From: Daedaleopsis sinensis
Taxonomy: Eukaryota; Basidiomycota; Agaricomycetes; Polyporales; Polyporaceae
Assembly: GCA_033807695.1 (NCBI GenBank)
Contig: CM066305.1
Span: 2,108,001-2,172,000 of the forward strand
Direction: 5' to 3'
Length of the DNA: 64,000 nucleotides
Positions within the stretch are counted from its first letter, which is position 1. Each line of letters starts with the position of its first letter. This document shows positions 23,330 through 34,361 of this stretch, one piece after another. The notes beneath the pieces are model-generated. The model made no database searches. It was not told the DNA's origin and saw only the letters and a list, made by a program, of their open reading frames with translations. The position numbers and the translations under genes were made by a program.

Positions 23330-24962
23330 ATGTCCTCGTCCGACCTCCGCCATCCCGCTTCCCTTATTCCCCGGTCGTCCCACAACCGTGAGCTGGTGCA
23401 TCTCATGTCCCAGCCCGTGTCATACGACATGATCAAGTACATCGCCCTCCAGACGATGCGCGTCATCCAGCTTGCGGACGAGCCGGAAGCCTCACAAACG
23501 ACTCTCCCTACCCCGCCCCACACCCCGGTCAAAGAGTCATCAAACCACCAGGGCAAGGATGTCAAGGGACAGGCACAGTCGCCTACGCTTCCGAGTCTCC
23601 AAGATTTCATCATCTTCATCTGCCAGAGCTCGCACGTTCAGGCGCCGACGCTTCTCGCGACTCTCATTTACCTCGAGCGTCTGCGGACCAAGCTGCCGAA
23701 GATGGCGAAAGGTACGTTTGCAGTTTATGAGCCCGCATATATTCTATCGTTCCCGCCGCGTGACCTTGTACTAACCGTACGTTTCAGGGATGCCGTGCAC
23801 GCGTCATCGCGTCTTCCTCGCGACGCTCATTGTGGCCGCCAAGTACCTCAACGATTCGTCGCCGAAGAACAAGAACTGGGTCAACTACGCTCGTATGTTC
23901 GAGCTCGCAGAGGTCAACCTCATGGAGAAGCAACTTCTCTTCTTGCTCAACTACGATCTGCGGTTCTCTGAAGAGGAGGCCCTCCACCACTTCGCACCCT
24001 TCCTGACCAACGGTGCCTCCAGCACCCGTAGGCCGTCGTGTTCTGAGACAGCGGCGAAGGAGACCCGGGCGGCTGCTGTCAACCGTGTCAAGGCCCGTGT
24101 ACAGGCGCATATATCCCTCCCTCCCACGAGCGATGTTGCATCGTCATCCTTGCCATCCCCTGCCGCGAGCATCTCCGGTGTACAGAGCTTCGTCAAGCGT
24201 CTGTCGTCGCAGTACCTCTCCGTCCCTCAAGCTTCTATGGACAGGGTCGACGCTCGTCCACAGCTCATGTCCAGGTCATCGACGCGCAGCACTGCCAGCA
24301 GCAGCAGCGGGAGGAGCCACAGTTCAGAGTCCGATGCAGGCCTGACGTGCGACAGTGGATCATCGTCGCCCTCGTCCGTGAGCTCGTCTGATGCCGAGTC
24401 TGACCACGACTTCGAGGTCGAGATTGAGGACGTGACCATCACCGAATACGACGATGAGCACCATCCGCACTACGCCCTCAAGCCCATGTCCGCGGCCACC
24501 TACGTTTATCGGCACAGGCAAGGCAGGAAGGTGTCGTCCGCGTCTACCTGCACCGTTAGGAGCGACGCAACTGTTGGATGCGCACCCACCGAACTCAAGC
24601 GGCTGGTGATGCCTCCCACTCTTGAGCGATCAGACTCGGAGAGCTCGTCTCCGTCTTCGCCCTCGCAAGATGTGCAGACTTCTCTTCTCCGGGAACGCAG
24701 TAGTACCGTCAGGGGGTCGCGCATCTCCTACCTTGCAGGCCAGAGGCGTGATAATGCCGGCGGGGTGACATCATCAGCTACCATGCCTTCTATCGCACGG
24801 ACGGCCGCACCTGGAGGGTTCCTCAGTCGCATGTGGGCAGCGACCAAGGGCCAGGCCGCGGAGAAGGATGTACCGGAGGCAGATGTCTCCGGTAGCGGGT
24901 TTCGGCGGCTTGCGCCCTCAAAATCTGCGCACCTCCGGGCACAACAGCAGATCGACGTATGA
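23330..24962 (+). CDS. PHO85-type (PCL1/2-like) cyclin
   Basis: Two exons, 23330-23711 and 23788-24962, give 518 residues. The cyclin box runs from about residue 85: SLQDFIIFICQSSHVQAPTL, LATLIYLERLRTKLPKMAKG, CTRHRVFLATLIVAAKYLND, NKNWVNYARMFELAEVNLME and QLLFLLNYDLRFSEEEALHH. These match PCL1/PCL2 and fission yeast Pas1, cyclins that activate a PHO85/Pef1-type CDK near START. The CHRxF-LAxLIxAxKYLND signature and the W-V helix are intact. The C-terminal 300 residues are Ser-rich and acidic with PEST character, as expected for a rapidly degraded G1 cyclin. An N-terminal TLPTPPHTPVKESS holds minimal S/T-P sites. No other start competes: ATG 23330 follows a pyrimidine-rich leader. Confidence 0.88.
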
Positions 24963-25838
24963 TTCATGCTTATATGCCCTATGGTGGACTACGACGTTCA
25001 TGACGGGACATGATGATATGACACCACCCACTTCCCCGGATGCGCGCGCGCAAGTCGCGCCTTCTATCTTCTGTTTGTGCGTGGACTAGGACACGGACCT
25101 CATCTTCGTTTTCTATTCGTTTTGTTGTTACCTATCCTTCGACGCATGCTGGACAGCCTACCTACTATTCTTCTACTTCATGTCTACGTTACTTACAACC
25201 ACACCTTACTAACCGCAGCGCGCTTTTATTCTTCTTCGTACGCCTGCGGTACATCCATTTGACCTGTTTCCTGTACCCTACATTACTATTCTCTACCTTC
25301 ACTTTAAGTACCGCACGGACTCTAACTTACGAGCCATGCACACCTACTGTAGCCGTAGCCAGCCACCTTGTAGAGGTGAATATGAATATCCGGACGGTGG
25401 ACGATACCTGTGGCTCTCGACAGGCTGATGTTTGTATCTGTATCCCTGGAGTACAATACATCGTCTGTGTCGTGGCTTCATCCCATACTACCCGCCTAGG
25501 TCATCGGCGCTACATTGCTCGCTGAGGTTTGTGACATGCCATATTGGGACACCAAGTCAGGATCGAGTAGACGCTCAAGCTACGTCTTTTGCTTAACCCT
25601 CCGAGCTCCGAGTCTCTAGTCACTGTACTCACTATACTCTGCTGAAGCTTACACTTCGTCGCAACACTTGTGAGCAATCCTTGCTTATCTCTACTTTATG
25701 CTTGGTCAATAATCCGGCTGCGGCGACAACACGTTGGAGATGAGCTTCTTGGCATACACGTCGGATGCAGCGAGAGGATGGTACGTCTTGCAATCTCTAA
25801 GCACATTGTGCGTGTTGTCCGACACCTGCAGAATCAGG
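24963..25838. other. Intergenic spacer
   Basis: This lies between the cyclin and the IF-3 gene, T-rich in 25.08-25.33 kb. An in-frame ATG at 25740 could extend the IF-3 protein by 33 residues but would spoil the presequence. Nothing else was recognised. Confidence 0.3.
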
Positions 25839-26798
25839 ATGCGCGCCGCTGCTGGTCGAATCGCACTGCAGTCAAGAAGACAACCTATAGTTTGCATACG
25901 GCACCGACATCACGCTCCCCCTCCGCCACCTACCCGACCCTACGACAGAGAAGAAGACGAAAAGAAGAAGCTTCTCCAGAACCCGCGCAACGAAGCCATC
26001 CCGTACAAGTTCGTCCGGTTCGTCAACCCCGAGACGAAGACACTCGAGCCGCTGACGTCGCTCTCCGCGGTGCTCGCGCGCGTCGACCGCAAGCGGCAGT
26101 ACCTCGAGCTCGTCGCGAACTACCCGGAGCCGATCGTGAAGCTCATCGACTCCAAGGACCGCTACGACCGCGGCCGCACGCGGCGCGTGCAGCAGGTGCT
26201 CGCGCGCGCGCCCGAGGAGAAGGAGCTGCAGCTCACGTGGGGCGTCGGCGCAGGCGACCTCGACGTCAAGCTGCGCAAGGCGCGCGAGGACCTCGTCGAC
26301 GGCAACCGCGTCTCGCTCGTGTTCGCCCCGAAGAAGGGCCAGCCGGTGCTGAGCGATGAGGAGCGCACGCGCGCGGTCGACGACGCGCTGCGGCTGCTCG
26401 AGGACGTCGGGCGCGAGCGCAAGGAGCGCACGGTGCAGGGCCTGGCCGTCGCGCTCCACCTGGAGCCGCTCCGCCAGAAGCAGGTGCACGAGCTCTGGTG
26501 GGCGTACGCGGCGGGCGGGGACCCGTTCAAGGGGACGGGCAACGTCGTCTCGGCGTTGAAGAGCGGGGTGCGTGTGGATGCCATGTTCGTGCTGCCCCCT
26601 CCACCGAAAGCGCTCAAGAAGGACCCGACCATAGCGGACAAGGTCGTTGCGGCGGACACGGTCCAGGAAGGGCTTGAGGAGACTATCGCGAAGCTGGAGG
26701 TGTTCGGGCGGCAGTGGAGAGCCATGGAGAGCAAGAAGAACAATGTCTTGGTCCACCTAGAACCTAGAACCGACCAGTCTACAGAGCCGTCTGCATGA
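25839..26798 (+). CDS. Mitochondrial translation initiation factor IF-3
   Basis: Single exon, 319 residues. The start chosen at ATG 25839 gives MRAAAGRIALQSRRQPIVCI, an Arg/Ala/Ser-rich, acid-free presequence typical of mitochondrial import; the frame is open upstream. The IF-3 N-domain follows: RNEAIPYKFVRFVNPETKTL, then LTSLSAVLARVDRKRQYLEL, VANYPEPIVKLIDSKDRYDR, paralleling bacterial DEAIRAREVRLV and PPVCKIMDYGKY. The C-domain is divergent (KELQLTWGVGAGDLDVKLRK, GNRVSLVFAPKKGQ) but keeps the alpha-beta order. IF-3 splits mitochondrial ribosomes and checks the initiator codon. The stretch 26050-26560 is extremely GC-rich, with nearly every third position G or C. Confidence 0.85.
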   Translation: MRAAAGRIALQSRRQPIVCIRHRHHAPPPPPTRPYDREEDEKKKLLQNPRNEAIPYKFVRFVNPETKTLEPLTSLSAVLARVDRKRQYLELVANYPEPIVKLIDSKDRYDRGRTRRVQQVLARAPEEKELQLTWGVGAGDLDVKLRKAREDLVDGNRVSLVFAPKKGQPVLSDEERTRAVDDALRLLEDVGRERKERTVQGLAVALHLEPLRQKQVHELWWAYAAGGDPFKGTGNVVSALKSGVRVDAMFVLPPPPKALKKDPTIADKVVAADTVQEGLEETIAKLEVFGRQWRAMESKKNNVLVHLEPRTDQSTEPSA

Positions 26799-26947
26799 CC
26801 TTTCGTGTCTACAAACCTGTTCATCTAATCCCTTATTGTCTAGTTAATTCATAGCTCACGCACCACGCACCAGTAACAGCGTTGTGATGGATACTACTTA
26901 GAATAAGTCTACTTTTGAGCAGCTGCAACAGGATTATATGGTCTATG

Positions 26948-29900
26948 CTACAATGTCGTCCCCTTCTCGCCAGCAAACCGAGTCCGCCGTCTCCTCCGCT
27001 CCTGAACCCCTAGGTGTCTTCGCAGTGGCAAACCCCTGCTCTTCAGCGTCGGCAGCAGCACCGCGCTTGTCTGCCGGGGCATGGACGGGAACGCGTACGG
27101 ACGACGCACAGGGCTCCTCCGTGGGGTCTTCCGCTTTCCTCTCAACTTCCCGCACAGCAGATGCCGACACCGTGCTGGCACACTGTATCCGTTCGCAGCG
27201 ATCGTGGTCACGAGCCGGTGTAGCATCGGATTCCAGATCTGACTCCTGCTCTCATCCTCCGGCCCCGACATCTCCGTGTGCGTACCATGGGCCTGGAAGC
27301 GAACCGAAGGCCGCTTGCTGCGACGGGCAACAGGCGCGAACAGCTTGAGCGCGGCGTTGAAGAAGCGTTCATCGGGGAGGAGCACGAACCACGTCGGCTC
27401 TCCCGTACGTAGAGGCTTCCGTGTAGAGGCCTTCGTCGGCGAGGCATTGCTTGCGATCATGTTCACGAGCAACGCACGACCGCCAGACATCATCGAGCGG
27501 TAGAGGAGCATCGCGTGGTGCCTGCTCACCTGCCGTCTGGTCAGCGGCCGTGCTCGATTACGCGCGGACAGGGAGTTCGCCAAGTACACATAGCGCGCGT
27601 AGCCCTGTCGGTAGTGTCGTGCCTTGGGCCGCCAGGCCAAGTCCCGCGTGAGCAACGCATTCCCGAGATGGTACTTGCTGCGCTTGAACATCGGCAGGCG
27701 TCCATGCGCGACCCGGGCGTAACATTGCATCATCGACGTGTAGGCGTGGACGGAGAGCCGCCAGGGGGCAACATTCTTGACGAACCCTGGGGTGTGGCTA
27801 GCACGTTCAGCCTGCTGAGCGAGGATGAAGACGCGTTCGGCGAGCCCGACTTCGCCAGCTTTGGCAAGAGCGTTGATCAAAGCAGCGTACAAGTATGGAC
27901 CATGCATCGCGGCTCGTCGTATAGCCTCCCGGCGAGACAATTTGAACGCAGGGGAGACCGCAACGCCGTTCGTAGCCGGATGATCGATGCTCCACAACTC
28001 TGGAAGAAGTTCAAAAAGAACAGAACTGATGTCGTGGGGGCGGCCAGTGGCGGTCAGATGGGTAATGAGGCTGGTGAGTGTGGATGGGTTGGGCTTAAAC
28101 TCGTCGCTCGGCGCAGAGACGGCCTGAGGAACAACAAGCGGTTCCGATTCTAGTCGCTTCAACGCTGCGGCCATATCAGAGGGCGAGATATCACTCGTAG
28201 CTCGGCTTGTAGTACCCTGTGGATGACCGTCCTCCATAGGTATGAGTTGTTCTAACGGGGCCGCGTCCAACCCGAGAGCACTGCTCTCAATACGAAGAGC
28301 AGACAAGGCAATCCTGCTGATGTAGGTTTGACGCAGCAGCGTCCCAGAGCGCACGAGGATGTTGTAGGTGACGATGTCCGGTCGGAGAGGCGGTGTGCGG
28401 TACACACACATGTGGTTGAGGACCTGCGACGCCATCCCGGGAGAGAATCGATGGCGTAGGGAGTACGTCAGAAGACTGTTGTACGCTCGTCTGGACAACG
28501 CTGGAGGAGTCCGTTCGGAGTGCTCGCCGAGAGAGTCCACCAAACGTTCCAGGACGTCGTGAAAGAACGGGTATGCCTGAACGAAGACTGGTTGACCGTC
28601 CCGTAGAATCCAGACACGGGCTCTTGTCTTGGGGCAATGGTAAAGCGTGCGAATGATGGAGGCTACACGATGGGTGTGCAACTGGCCCGTGTCCAAGAGC
28701 ATAGCGAAGACGGCTAAACTCTGGAGATAGGGAAATAACGTTGGGTCCGACTGGTGGTCAGAGGCTTTGGCGAACTTCGCATCGATCGCGTCCAAGATAC
28801 TAGACATGCTCCGCAGGTCTGGATACGGAACAGCAAGGAGCGCGGCTTGAGAAGGAGGAGGGACACCAAGATGCTCGTGAGAAAGCCGGTCCAGCGTTGG
28901 TTCGTCTCGAGTCGCGCACTCTTGCAGCTTCCGTAGCTCCCAATCCTTGAGCAGTATCACAAAGAGAAGCGAAGCTACAATGATCTCTCCCTGCATGAGA
29001 AGTGTTGATATCAAGACGCGATACATGCGTTCTGTCCGCTGTTGACCGAATTGACGCGCGGTTTGTAGGAGCTCGAGGGTGGCGCGTGCGCAACCATCCG
29101 CCACCATCCCAGTCTGCAGCTGTAGGACGGATCGTGTGTTGCGCACACGAGTGCGAGGGATGACGCGGGCGAATGGGCCAAAGCGAGGTAGGGCGGATGC
29201 AGGGGAGTTAAGGGTACGAACGATCTCTTCCAAAGTCCTGCAGTGTATGGGTATGCCTACTCGGATCATGAGCTTGGCGTATTTCTGGGCTTTCATGGTA
29301 TAACCGCGGCGTACGAGACCGTGCAAGAACGCGTGGGCGGCAAGACGAGGAGAAACTGGGCGACCGAACGCAATTGGTTGCAGTTGTGCTGTTGGAGTAG
29401 TGTCTCGTGTTTCGTCCGGTTGGAGAGAATCTCGAAGCACGGAGTGACAGGCGGAGTTCACCACATACAGTGCGTCTCCGAACTCGCCTTCGCGTATGGA
29501 GAGACGGACTGTCTGTGCCGCGACACGCGACATTTGTGCGTCGCTGAGATGCGCGGTGACAGGGGAGAGAGGAGGAGGAATCTCGACGTTCTGCGACGGA
29601 AATGTAGCAGGCCCGACGCTGAATCTCCGCGTCCAGATGCCGAGGGTAACCTTAGGATATCGGTTGTGAAGAGTACGTGGGGCTGAGCGGGCGCAGACGC
29701 GCAAAGGAGGTATAGCGGAGACATGTCGAGCATGATGAGGCAGAAACGAGGCAGGAAAAGCGTGGACGTCTGTGTTGCAAAGACGGCGGGCGTACGAAGG
29801 GGAAGCAATGTTGTCATGTGGGATTGGCCGGCACTGGGTACGGACCAAGGATTGGGTGATGCCACCTTCTAATGTCACCTGCGACTGTAAGAATCTCGTC

Positions 29901-29965
29901 CATGAGCTGAAGGACCTTCGCGAGACAAAGCTGGTCGCCGTCGTCGTCGACCAATTACATGGCAT
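26948..29965 (-). CDS. Large PPR-like mitochondrial protein
   Basis: One uninterrupted frame from ATG 29965 to TAG 26950-26948 gives 1005 residues. The N-terminus (MPCNWSTTTATSFVSRRSFS) is Ser/Arg/Thr-rich without acids and fits mitochondrial import. Degenerate helix-turn-helix repeats follow: RLAAHAFLHGLVRRGYTMKA, RPDIVTYNILVRSGTLLRQT, PNPSTLTSLITHLTATGRPH, GPYLYAALINALAKAGEVGL with ERVFILAQQAERA, and LSVHAYTSMMQCYARV. The Y-x-x-LI-x-x-x-A-x-x-G spacing is typical of pentatricopeptide repeats. Fungal PPR proteins bind organellar RNA in processing or translation, so that is the likely role. The C-terminal 120 residues are basic and disordered. No named orthologue is recognised. It is intronless, unlike nearly all its neighbours. 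Confidence 0.68.
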   Translation of the reverse strand: MPCNWSTTTATSFVSRRSFSSWTRFLQSQVTLEGGITQSLVRTQCRPIPHDNIASPSYARRLCNTDVHAFPASFLPHHARHVSAIPPLRVCARSAPRTLHNRYPKVTLGIWTRRFSVGPATFPSQNVEIPPPLSPVTAHLSDAQMSRVAAQTVRLSIREGEFGDALYVVNSACHSVLRDSLQPDETRDTTPTAQLQPIAFGRPVSPRLAAHAFLHGLVRRGYTMKAQKYAKLMIRVGIPIHCRTLEEIVRTLNSPASALPRFGPFARVIPRTRVRNTRSVLQLQTGMVADGCARATLELLQTARQFGQQRTERMYRVLISTLLMQGEIIVASLLFVILLKDWELRKLQECATRDEPTLDRLSHEHLGVPPPSQAALLAVPYPDLRSMSSILDAIDAKFAKASDHQSDPTLFPYLQSLAVFAMLLDTGQLHTHRVASIIRTLYHCPKTRARVWILRDGQPVFVQAYPFFHDVLERLVDSLGEHSERTPPALSRRAYNSLLTYSLRHRFSPGMASQVLNHMCVYRTPPLRPDIVTYNILVRSGTLLRQTYISRIALSALRIESSALGLDAAPLEQLIPMEDGHPQGTTSRATSDISPSDMAAALKRLESEPLVVPQAVSAPSDEFKPNPSTLTSLITHLTATGRPHDISSVLFELLPELWSIDHPATNGVAVSPAFKLSRREAIRRAAMHGPYLYAALINALAKAGEVGLAERVFILAQQAERASHTPGFVKNVAPWRLSVHAYTSMMQCYARVAHGRLPMFKRSKYHLGNALLTRDLAWRPKARHYRQGYARYVYLANSLSARNRARPLTRRQVSRHHAMLLYRSMMSGGRALLVNMIASNASPTKASTRKPLRTGEPTWFVLLPDERFFNAALKLFAPVARRSKRPSVRFQAHGTHTEMSGPEDESRSQIWNPMLHRLVTTIAANGYSVPARCRHLLCGKLRGKRKTPRRSPVRRPYAFPSMPRQTSAVLLPTLKSRGLPLRRHLGVQERRRRRTRFAGEKGTTL

Positions 29966-30861
29966 GTGTCTTGCATACTGTTCGCCGTCATGAGATGATA
30001 ATTTCGCACTTGAAACTAGATCTATGCTTACGGGGCAGCCCACAAGCTCCGGAGCAAGGAGCCTCTCCCTAGAAACGTCCTTCAAGAGCCCACCGAGAGC
30101 AGTAGAGGACGGGAGGAGCACAGGCAAGATTCGGAGGTGGTCACTGGCACTGGCAGGTCAACGGCGTTCCGGCCAGGGCCAGCTCGTCTAGCGACCAAAC
30201 ACGTGCAAATACAGATCAACCACTCTTGCCTTGTACCACCACATTCACTAGGTTATAAGTAACCAAACTCTAGTGACATTTGACTCTTTGACCATCACAG
30301 CACACGGCGGAAGCTCTTTCCTATTCAACGCGCACGACTCGCACGACATACTCATACTACCTGGCCTAGCTTGGCTAAACCTTATTGCTCAAGGTAGTAC
30401 TACTAGAGACTACGCGGTACGAATATAAGTATATGTCGAACGTCGGACGATCTAACCTCCAATTACCGAAGTCACCTCAGTGCCCGAGTATCACAGACAG
30501 GCAATCTCAGCAGCTTCAAGGCGTGGTACAGAGGGTAAATTGCATCCCACTTACTGTCATAACAAGTATACTGAATTGCCTGCCACTTGCTGGTATTATG
30601 CTCCAACTTTTGTCCATAATGATAAGTTATTGCTCTCGACCTGAGGCAAGACCAATTAGATACCATACGAAGCAGTATCACTACTATCAGTACGTCATGG
30701 ACAGTGCTAGCTGAGGCTATTAGGACTCATGTTCCTTTATCACTCATTTAAGGGTGCAGTAGTTGCATATTAGCATAATTCACCTCGCCTACACCACGGT
30801 GGATAGAAATCCTTCCCATTCGAAACAACGATTATCGACATTCTGACCGCTGTCTCGACGT
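29966..30861. promoter_or_regulatory. Divergent intergenic region (PPR-like / disordered protein)
   Basis: About 900 bp, AT-richer in 30.2-30.8 kb, between head-to-head genes. It should hold both promoters. No TATA box or repeat can be pinned down. Confidence 0.3.
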
Positions 30862-32378
30862 ATGCAAAACACGCGTATGAGCCCCAGTGCGAAAATATCT
30901 ACAAGATCCCCGTCTGTGTGCCTAGGAAAGCTGAAGAATCAATCTTCGGAAGACTCCACAGATCTCCCTTCCTGGACCGCCCTATCCCCTCAGGCTAAGG
31001 CTGCTGACACGTCGGACGAAGACGAAGCCCTGGTGGACGAGTTACAACTGAGCCCAGTATCATCAATACCCCAACCTCCTGGCATACATTATAATTCTCG
31101 TAAACCTGTTGCTCTCAATGGTACGCCGTCGACAACACCTACTGGAACTACTACGCCGAGACTTCCACCTAGGCCTCCAGGGTTCGCTCCAGGGACCTTC
31201 CACCCTTCCCAATCCTATGTGATCATTAATAACCATGGCTTACCTATTGGCGCCAATCCTAGCCTACCAACGACCACTACTCCATCTCAGACCTCTCGTG
31301 CAATCGTATCGGAAGCCGAAGTCTCAACAGGGCTACCGCGGTTTGCTCCGCTTCAGGCCCCAATCGCACAGTCCAACGCCTTTGCGACATCGCCACCGTC
31401 GAATAAACCTCTCAAACCATGGGAAATCCTCGATCAAGCCGTTGTTCCAATACGGAAGAAACCAAAGATCTCTGGAACAAATGGAATAACGTTCACCTCC
31501 GCTTCCCAGGCACCTTCAATGAGTAGACAACAGTCAGGGAGCCCGACGAAATCCGCCAATCACTACAGCCAGCCAACAGCTTCTAGCATCGTCCCAAGCT
31601 CCCAAAATTTCGCACCGGAACCGCCGCCGCCGCCGTCGCCATCGTCCAGTGGCCCATCGTCCTCCCAGAGCGGATTGAGCACGCACCCTCGCGTTCAGAC
31701 TCGCAACCGCCGTCCCCAGAAGCCGCCCCCGCGGATCTCGGACACAGACTCTGCGGAATGGAAGCGGGTCGACAACGCGCTAGAAACGCACGTTGGTTCA
31801 GTCCGTATACTCCCACAGTATGCACACTCCGCGAAAAACGATGCCGCTGAAGTATCGCGGTTGCACGTTGCATTACGGAACTACAAGGTGGACAGTCGTA
31901 ACAAAGGAAAGGGACGGGCGCAGCCAGGTTGGACACATTCGCGCTGGTCGAACGTTGGCGAGTTCAAGGAGCGTCTTGACCTGCTCTATGGCCCAGGGGA
32001 CATCAATCGAGGATTGGGCAGGGGTCCGAGAAACGTGAGTGCTGCTCCTCCTTTCGCAGGTCGCAGTGAGAGACGATCTCCGCGACGCCGATCTAGTCAA
32101 AGGGATCTATATGCTTACATACATTCCAGGCGATCGTCACACAGAAGAATAGGCCTGAAACGGAAGAGAACGAGTCCGTGGTTGCGCCGGAGTCCGAGAT
32201 CGTTGACGCACCTGATACGATGGAGGTCCCAGGCACGATATCGACAGAGGACGAGGAAGACACGCAGGCGATACTCCAGGGGATGCGACGAGGAAGGCTT
32301 GAGAATCTGAGTCCCGGGAAGGGAAGCCGGCAATCCCAACATCGCGCTGCGCCGGACACTTCACCGGAGATCGTGTAG
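30862..32378 (+). CDS. Hypothetical disordered Ser/Pro-rich protein
   Basis: Exons 30862-32034 and 32130-32378 (donor GTGAGT, acceptor TTCCAG) give 473 residues. Most of the chain is disordered: Pro/Thr runs (TPTGTTTPRLPPRPPGF), a poly-Pro stretch (EPPPPPSPSSSGPSSS) and Ser/Gln segments. One conserved-looking island lies around residues 290-390: DTDSAEWKRVDNALETHVGS, VRILPQYAHSAKNDAAEVSR, LHVALRNYKVDSRNKGKGRA, and WSNVGEFKERLDLLYGPGDI, predicted helical and basic. The acidic C-terminus (TEDEEDTQAILQGMRRGRLE) follows the intron. No family was recognised. A nuclear role is possible from composition but unproven. Confidence 0.6.
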
Positions 32379-32879
32379 TATGACAGGCATAGCGCACCCC
32401 GTCGCCGGGTGTTTTTGTCTAGGGTGAGTGTCCTCTTGATGTTTTTCTCCACCTTATCTCCCCACCGACTGACTATTTATCCTTCCAAGATACTTAACCA
32501 TTCGATACAATGAATTGTAAGTAGAAGCTTCGTCTGTATGCGCCACTCTGTTCTTGGTAGCAGTGCATAACGACGACTCTGGGGACTGTTTCGGAGCATA
32601 ATATATACGTGAGCCTGTAGTGGCCATGGGAGAAGAAGTGCCGGAGCGCATGGAGGAAACGGCGTGGGATGAGCCAGAGCTTGTTACGGCCGGCTCGGGC
32701 AGTGCCGGATAAGTGACAGGCTGTATGTCATGCGTCACGATTATGTCACGCACAGCGGTCACCCATAGTCACGGCAAGAGCGGGGGGTGTTTGGAACTTG
32801 TTTTTTGCGGTCATCACGACCCAACCTCTTATTGCTTCTCGTCATCGCTACAACCGACTCAAGCCCTCACGCGTCGACC
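32379..32879. other. Intergenic spacer
   Basis: 500 bp between tandem + genes, probably a short 3' UTR and the promoter of the PHO80-like cyclin. No element was recognised. Confidence 0.3.
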
Positions 32880-34361
32880 ATGCTGGCTTTGGCTCCTCAT
32901 CCGATGCGTACACCCGTAGATGTCCCACATAGAACCCAGCCACCCACCTCCAGCTCGTCAACGAGGCCACCATTCCGCAAAGTGACCCCCTCTTACTCGT
33001 CAATGTCTTCAGCGAGCCATTCTGCCCACTCTGCTCATTCTGCTTCCCATACCGCGCCTCTGGAGGCCTCCTCTTCCTCACGACGCGCTACGCCACAGCG
33101 GACGCCATCATATGTATCCTCTCAACCCACCGTTTACGATGGACACGAAGATGATCCCTCACCACCCCCCGGCTCGGAGTCAGAGGACAACGAGCTAGAC
33201 GCGGCCTTGAGGCCGGCTCCTGTGCCAGTCGACATCCATGCATACGATTCCAGCACGCTTTTACGTCTCCTGGCCACCTCGCTGACGGAGATCGCTTCCA
33301 TGAATACCGACCGTGACCACACAGAACCATACCTGTCATCGTCTGTTCATTCACAACCCAACGCCGAACCCCACCCTCCTATATGGAAAACATTGACAAC
33401 CGCCTCCCGCCATGCGCTTTCCACCGCATCGTCGCTCTCCTTCCATGCTCGCAATGTTCCTAACATCGCGCTCGAAGCATACCTCACTCGCATCCAGAAG
33501 TACTGTCCAGCCAGCAATGAGGTTTTCCTCTCGTTGCTCGTCTACTTCGATAGGATGATGAAACTCGCGAAGGAGACGTGTGGGAAGGTTTTTGCGATTG
33601 ACATGTACAACGTCCATCGGTTGGTCATTGCCGGTGTCACGGTGGCGAGCAAGTTCTTCAGTGATGTATTCTATACCAACTCGCGGTATGCGAAGGTGAG
33701 CACCTCACGAACACCATCGTCAATACTCTCCGCTCATTTGTTGCAGGTTGGCGGCCTGCCCCTCACGGAGTTGAACCAACTAGAGCTCCAGTTCCTGCTC
33801 TTGAACGACTTCCACTTGATGATATCCCAAGAGGAAATGCAGTTTTACGCGATTAAATTGGTTCAGCAATCGCAAATACCCCCCGGTGTATCATTAGTTT
33901 CCTTCCTTCCCGACTCTTCCCCCTCCCACCCCCATGATTTCCGCCGATCTCCAATCGGGCCTTTGAAGTACTTCACAGCGCTCGACGGATATATCGCCCA
34001 CCTACACGCGCGCACGCGGCCAACGCATCATGAACCCAATCCACACCCCTCTTATGCCCCTTCCCATTCCCGTCCGTCGTCGGAATACCGGCGGTCAACG
34101 AGCTCCCACTCGACGTCATCGACATCGGACGCTTTGACGGAATCAGGAGACACAGAGACGGATTTTGATGGGGAGACCGACGACGAGCCAACAATCCGGG
34201 CCCCTCATTCCTCCTCGTCTTCGGAGACGATGAGTATGCATTCTGCTGCAAGCGATGCGGACTCAGTGTACACCGAGGACAGCCGGAGCGAGGTCGGGGA
34301 GGACATGCGCCCTCGCGCACAGGTAAATGGGTATCACCACCGAGGGATGGTGAGTCCTTAG
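32880..34361 (+). CDS. PHO80-like cyclin
   Basis: Exons 32880-33695 and 33747-34361 (51 nt intron, GTGAGC to TTGCAG) give 476 residues. A Ser/Pro-rich N-terminus precedes the PHO80-type cyclin box: DSSTLLRLLATSLTEIASMN, NIALEAYLTRIQKYCPASNE, VFLSLLVYFDRMMKLAKET, VHRLVIAGVTVASKFFSDVF, TNSRYAKVGGLPLTELNQLE and LQFLLLNDFHLMISQEEMQF. The motifs IxxYLxRIxKYCP, LVYFDRM and SKFFSDVFYTNxRYAKVGG are diagnostic of PHO80/PREG and PCL6/7, the negative regulators of phosphate-starvation signalling through PHO85. The C-terminus is Ser-rich and acidic with histidines, lacking a second cyclin fold as usual in this group. ATG 32880 follows a pyrimidine-rich leader. Confidence 0.9.
   Translation: MLALAPHPMRTPVDVPHRTQPPTSSSSTRPPFRKVTPSYSSMSSASHSAHSAHSASHTAPLEASSSSRRATPQRTPSYVSSQPTVYDGHEDDPSPPPGSESEDNELDAALRPAPVPVDIHAYDSSTLLRLLATSLTEIASMNTDRDHTEPYLSSSVHSQPNAEPHPPIWKTLTTASRHALSTASSLSFHARNVPNIALEAYLTRIQKYCPASNEVFLSLLVYFDRMMKLAKETCGKVFAIDMYNVHRLVIAGVTVASKFFSDVFYTNSRYAKVSTSRTPSSILSAHLLQVGGLPLTELNQLELQFLLLNDFHLMISQEEMQFYAIKLVQQSQIPPGVSLVSFLPDSSPSHPHDFRRSPIGPLKYFTALDGYIAHLHARTRPTHHEPNPHPSYAPSHSRPSSEYRRSTSSHSTSSTSDALTESGDTETDFDGETDDEPTIRAPHSSSSSETMSMHSAASDADSVYTEDSRSEVGEDMRPRAQVNGYHHRGMVSP

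Noticed and set aside
25872..26756. 294-codon antisense frame in the IF-3 gene
   Set aside because: High GC3 removes stop codons on the opposite strand; the product is Leu/Arg-biased with no motif.
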